DNA of 6,736 nt from Nitrospira sp. (GTDB lineage Bacteria; Nitrospirota; Nitrospiria; Nitrospirales; Nitrospiraceae), in contig JAAUPT010000098.1 of assembly GCA_012032965.1 (NCBI GenBank), forward strand, positions 1 through 6,736, given 5' to 3'. Under the pieces are notes generated by a model. It saw nothing but the letters and a program-made list of their open reading frames with translations. It ran no database searches and had not been told where the DNA came from. The position numbers and the translations under genes are program-made. This document shows, in pieces, positions 6,060 through 6,736 of this stretch (the stretch's first letter is position 1; the number at the start of each line of letters is the position of its first letter).

Positions 6060-6302
6060 ATGAGAGTGCAGGGCATGTTGATAGTCGGATTCTTAACAGT
6101 CATGGTGGGAACCGGAACGACGACCGTGCCGAAAAGCTTCGCCTCTGCTGCGCATAGGGTGGACGTGATCGATGCTGTCCATGAGACGGTGGCCCAGATA
6201 GATAGCGTCAAGGCAGGTAGCCAACGGATAAGAGTGGACGTCATCGAGAGCTTGGAGTCTGAAGGGCCTGTGTATCCCTACACCAAGCCGATGAGCCACT
6301 GA
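6060..6302 (+). CDS. Small exported protein, unknown, divergent from oxyR
   Basis: The product is 80 residues and belongs to no family I recognise. Residues 1-30 form a signal peptide: MRVQG, hydrophobic core MLIVGFLTVMVGTG, then an SPase I site at SFASA-A. The mature protein is only about 50 residues. It contains a near-repeat, RVDVIDA (33-39) and RVDVIES (58-64), 25 residues apart, around an amphipathic segment (HETVAQIDSVKAGSQ). It ends in a proline/tyrosine-rich tail (GPVYPYTKPMSH). There are no cysteines or metal motifs. Its leader holds the candidate OxyR palindrome and alternative hairpins, and a hairpin terminator-like structure follows the stop. Control by OxyR and a role in periplasmic stress are inferred from position only. 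Confidence 0.75.
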   Translation: MRVQGMLIVGFLTVMVGTGTTTVPKSFASAAHRVDVIDAVHETVAQIDSVKAGSQRIRVDVIESLESEGPVYPYTKPMSH

Positions 6303-6313
6303 TCGCTCAGCGT

Positions 6314-6355
6314 CCTTTGACTGAGGAGGGCGTCTTATTCCTAGTCAGTCAAAGG
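6314..6355 (+). terminator. 11-bp stem-loop after the small exported gene
   Basis: CCTTTGACTGA (6314-6324) and TCAGTCAAAGG (6345-6355) are perfect reverse complements around a 20-base loop, starting 11 bases after the stop at 6302. The position suits a terminator separating this gene from dps. There is no T run after it (GTTGTAGGGGG follows), so it would not be a standard intrinsic terminator. An mRNA-stabilising hairpin or a protein-binding site is possible. Confidence 0.5.
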
Positions 6356-6399
6356 GTTGTAGGGGGCGCACGTTTCCAGTGCCGATGATGGCCAGCAGA

Positions 6400-6429
6400 T
6401 TGAGTCGACAGCACAAGTCATGATATGAC
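6400..6429 (+). promoter_or_regulatory. dps: Possible sigma-70-like promoter of dps
   Basis: TTGAGT (6400-6405) and TATGAC (6424-6429) each match four of six consensus bases with an 18-base spacer, about 40 bases before the dps start. The -10 overlaps the small palindrome TCAT-GAT-ATGA (6418-6428). The match is modest and chosen by eye. Confidence 0.3.
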
Positions 6430-6430
6430 A

Positions 6431-6447
6431 AGCCCGGATGTCGGGCT
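6431..6447 (+). repeat. dps: Short hairpin before the dps ribosome site
   Basis: AGCCCG (6431-6436) and CGGGCT (6442-6447) form a perfect 6-bp GC-rich stem with a GATGT loop. It ends 6 bases before the GAGGGGAAGGA ribosome site. It may shape the dps leader or serve as an operator over the transcription start. Confidence 0.4.
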
Positions 6448-6468
6448 CAAACTGAGGGGAAGGACACC

Positions 6469-6736
6469 ATGGTGAAAGCTCAAAGTCCAACAAGGGGCAG
6501 AACCCACAGCGGATCAAAGATCGATCTTGGCATCGAGCCGGCCCAGCGGAAAGCCATTGCCGAAGGGCTCTCCAAAGTGTTGGCTGATACCTACACGCTC
6601 TATCTCAAGACGCATAATTTCCATTGGAACGTCACGGGACCGATGTTCCAGACACTCCATCTGATGTTCGAACAGCAGTACAACGAGCTGGCCCTAGCCG
6701 TCGATCTGGTGGCAGAACGCATACGAGCGCTGGGAC
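6469..6736 (+). CDS. dps: Dps ferritin-like DNA-protection protein, 5' part only
   Basis: The first 89 codons are present and the frame runs off the window, so about half of a typical 155-180 residue Dps is seen. Dps forms a 12-subunit shell that binds DNA and oxidises Fe2+ with peroxide, storing iron and preventing hydroxyl radicals. The signature [18 protein letters not shown] is followed by [25 protein letters not shown]. The inter-subunit ferroxidase ligands fall at H52, H64, E68, D79 and E83, with the spacing 12-4-11-4 of the family; E68 replaces the more usual aspartate, a known variant. The basic, flexible N-terminus ([17 protein letters not shown]) suits DNA binding. The ATG follows GAGGGGAAGGA. 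It lies near oxyR, a classic regulator of dps in proteobacteria. Confidence 0.95.
   Translation, partial: MVKAQSPTRGRTHSGSKIDLGIEPAQRKAIAEGLSKVLADTYTLYLKTHNFHWNVTGPMFQTLHLMFEQQYNELALAVDLVAERIRALG

Overview
The window is a chromosomal stretch from a Gram-negative-type bacterium. The gene style (small CxxC zinc-ribbon proteins, small exported beta-barrel proteins, the sequence flavour of the OxyR, ExoIII, Dps and HI0933-type proteins) suggests Nitrospirota, Nitrospira-like. That is an inference from overall resemblance and was not tested by a search. I see no rRNA, tRNA, CRISPR array, transposase or phage gene.

Left part (1-2412) holds small, poorly characterised genes. There is a hypothetical protein of about 119 residues ending in a clamp-binding-like peptide (134-490, +). 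A two-helix membrane protein (551-772, -) follows. Next are a small exported beta-rich protein (986-1282, +), about 305 bases with no convincing gene but a degenerate interspersed repeat (1283-1587), and a membrane-anchored protein of unknown function (1588-2412, +).

Middle part (2464-4067) carries a complete-looking HI0933/BaiN-type flavoprotein gene on the minus strand, broken by one apparent missing base near 3122. A 51-residue double-CxxC zinc-ribbon protein (3912-4067, +) is transcribed divergently from it, with an AT-rich, repeat-bearing spacer between.

Right part (4144-6736) is a coherent oxidative-stress block. oxyR (5016-5924, -) has both redox cysteines at exactly C199 and C208 and lies 98 bases upstream of xth (exonuclease III, 4144-4917, -), probably co-transcribed. 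Divergent from oxyR is a small exported 80-residue protein (6060-6302, +), then dps (6469 onward, +, cut by the window edge). The model is peroxide sensing by OxyR, DNA protection and iron oxidation by Dps, and repair of oxidised DNA by ExoIII. The oxyR/small-gene spacer contains a LysR-type palindrome and a set of overlapping GC-rich hairpins that could be regulatory.

No plainly new multi-gene system is visible. The points most worth checking are the frameshifted flavoprotein, the alternative hairpins and the unknown exported protein beside oxyR, and the clamp-motif protein at the left end.
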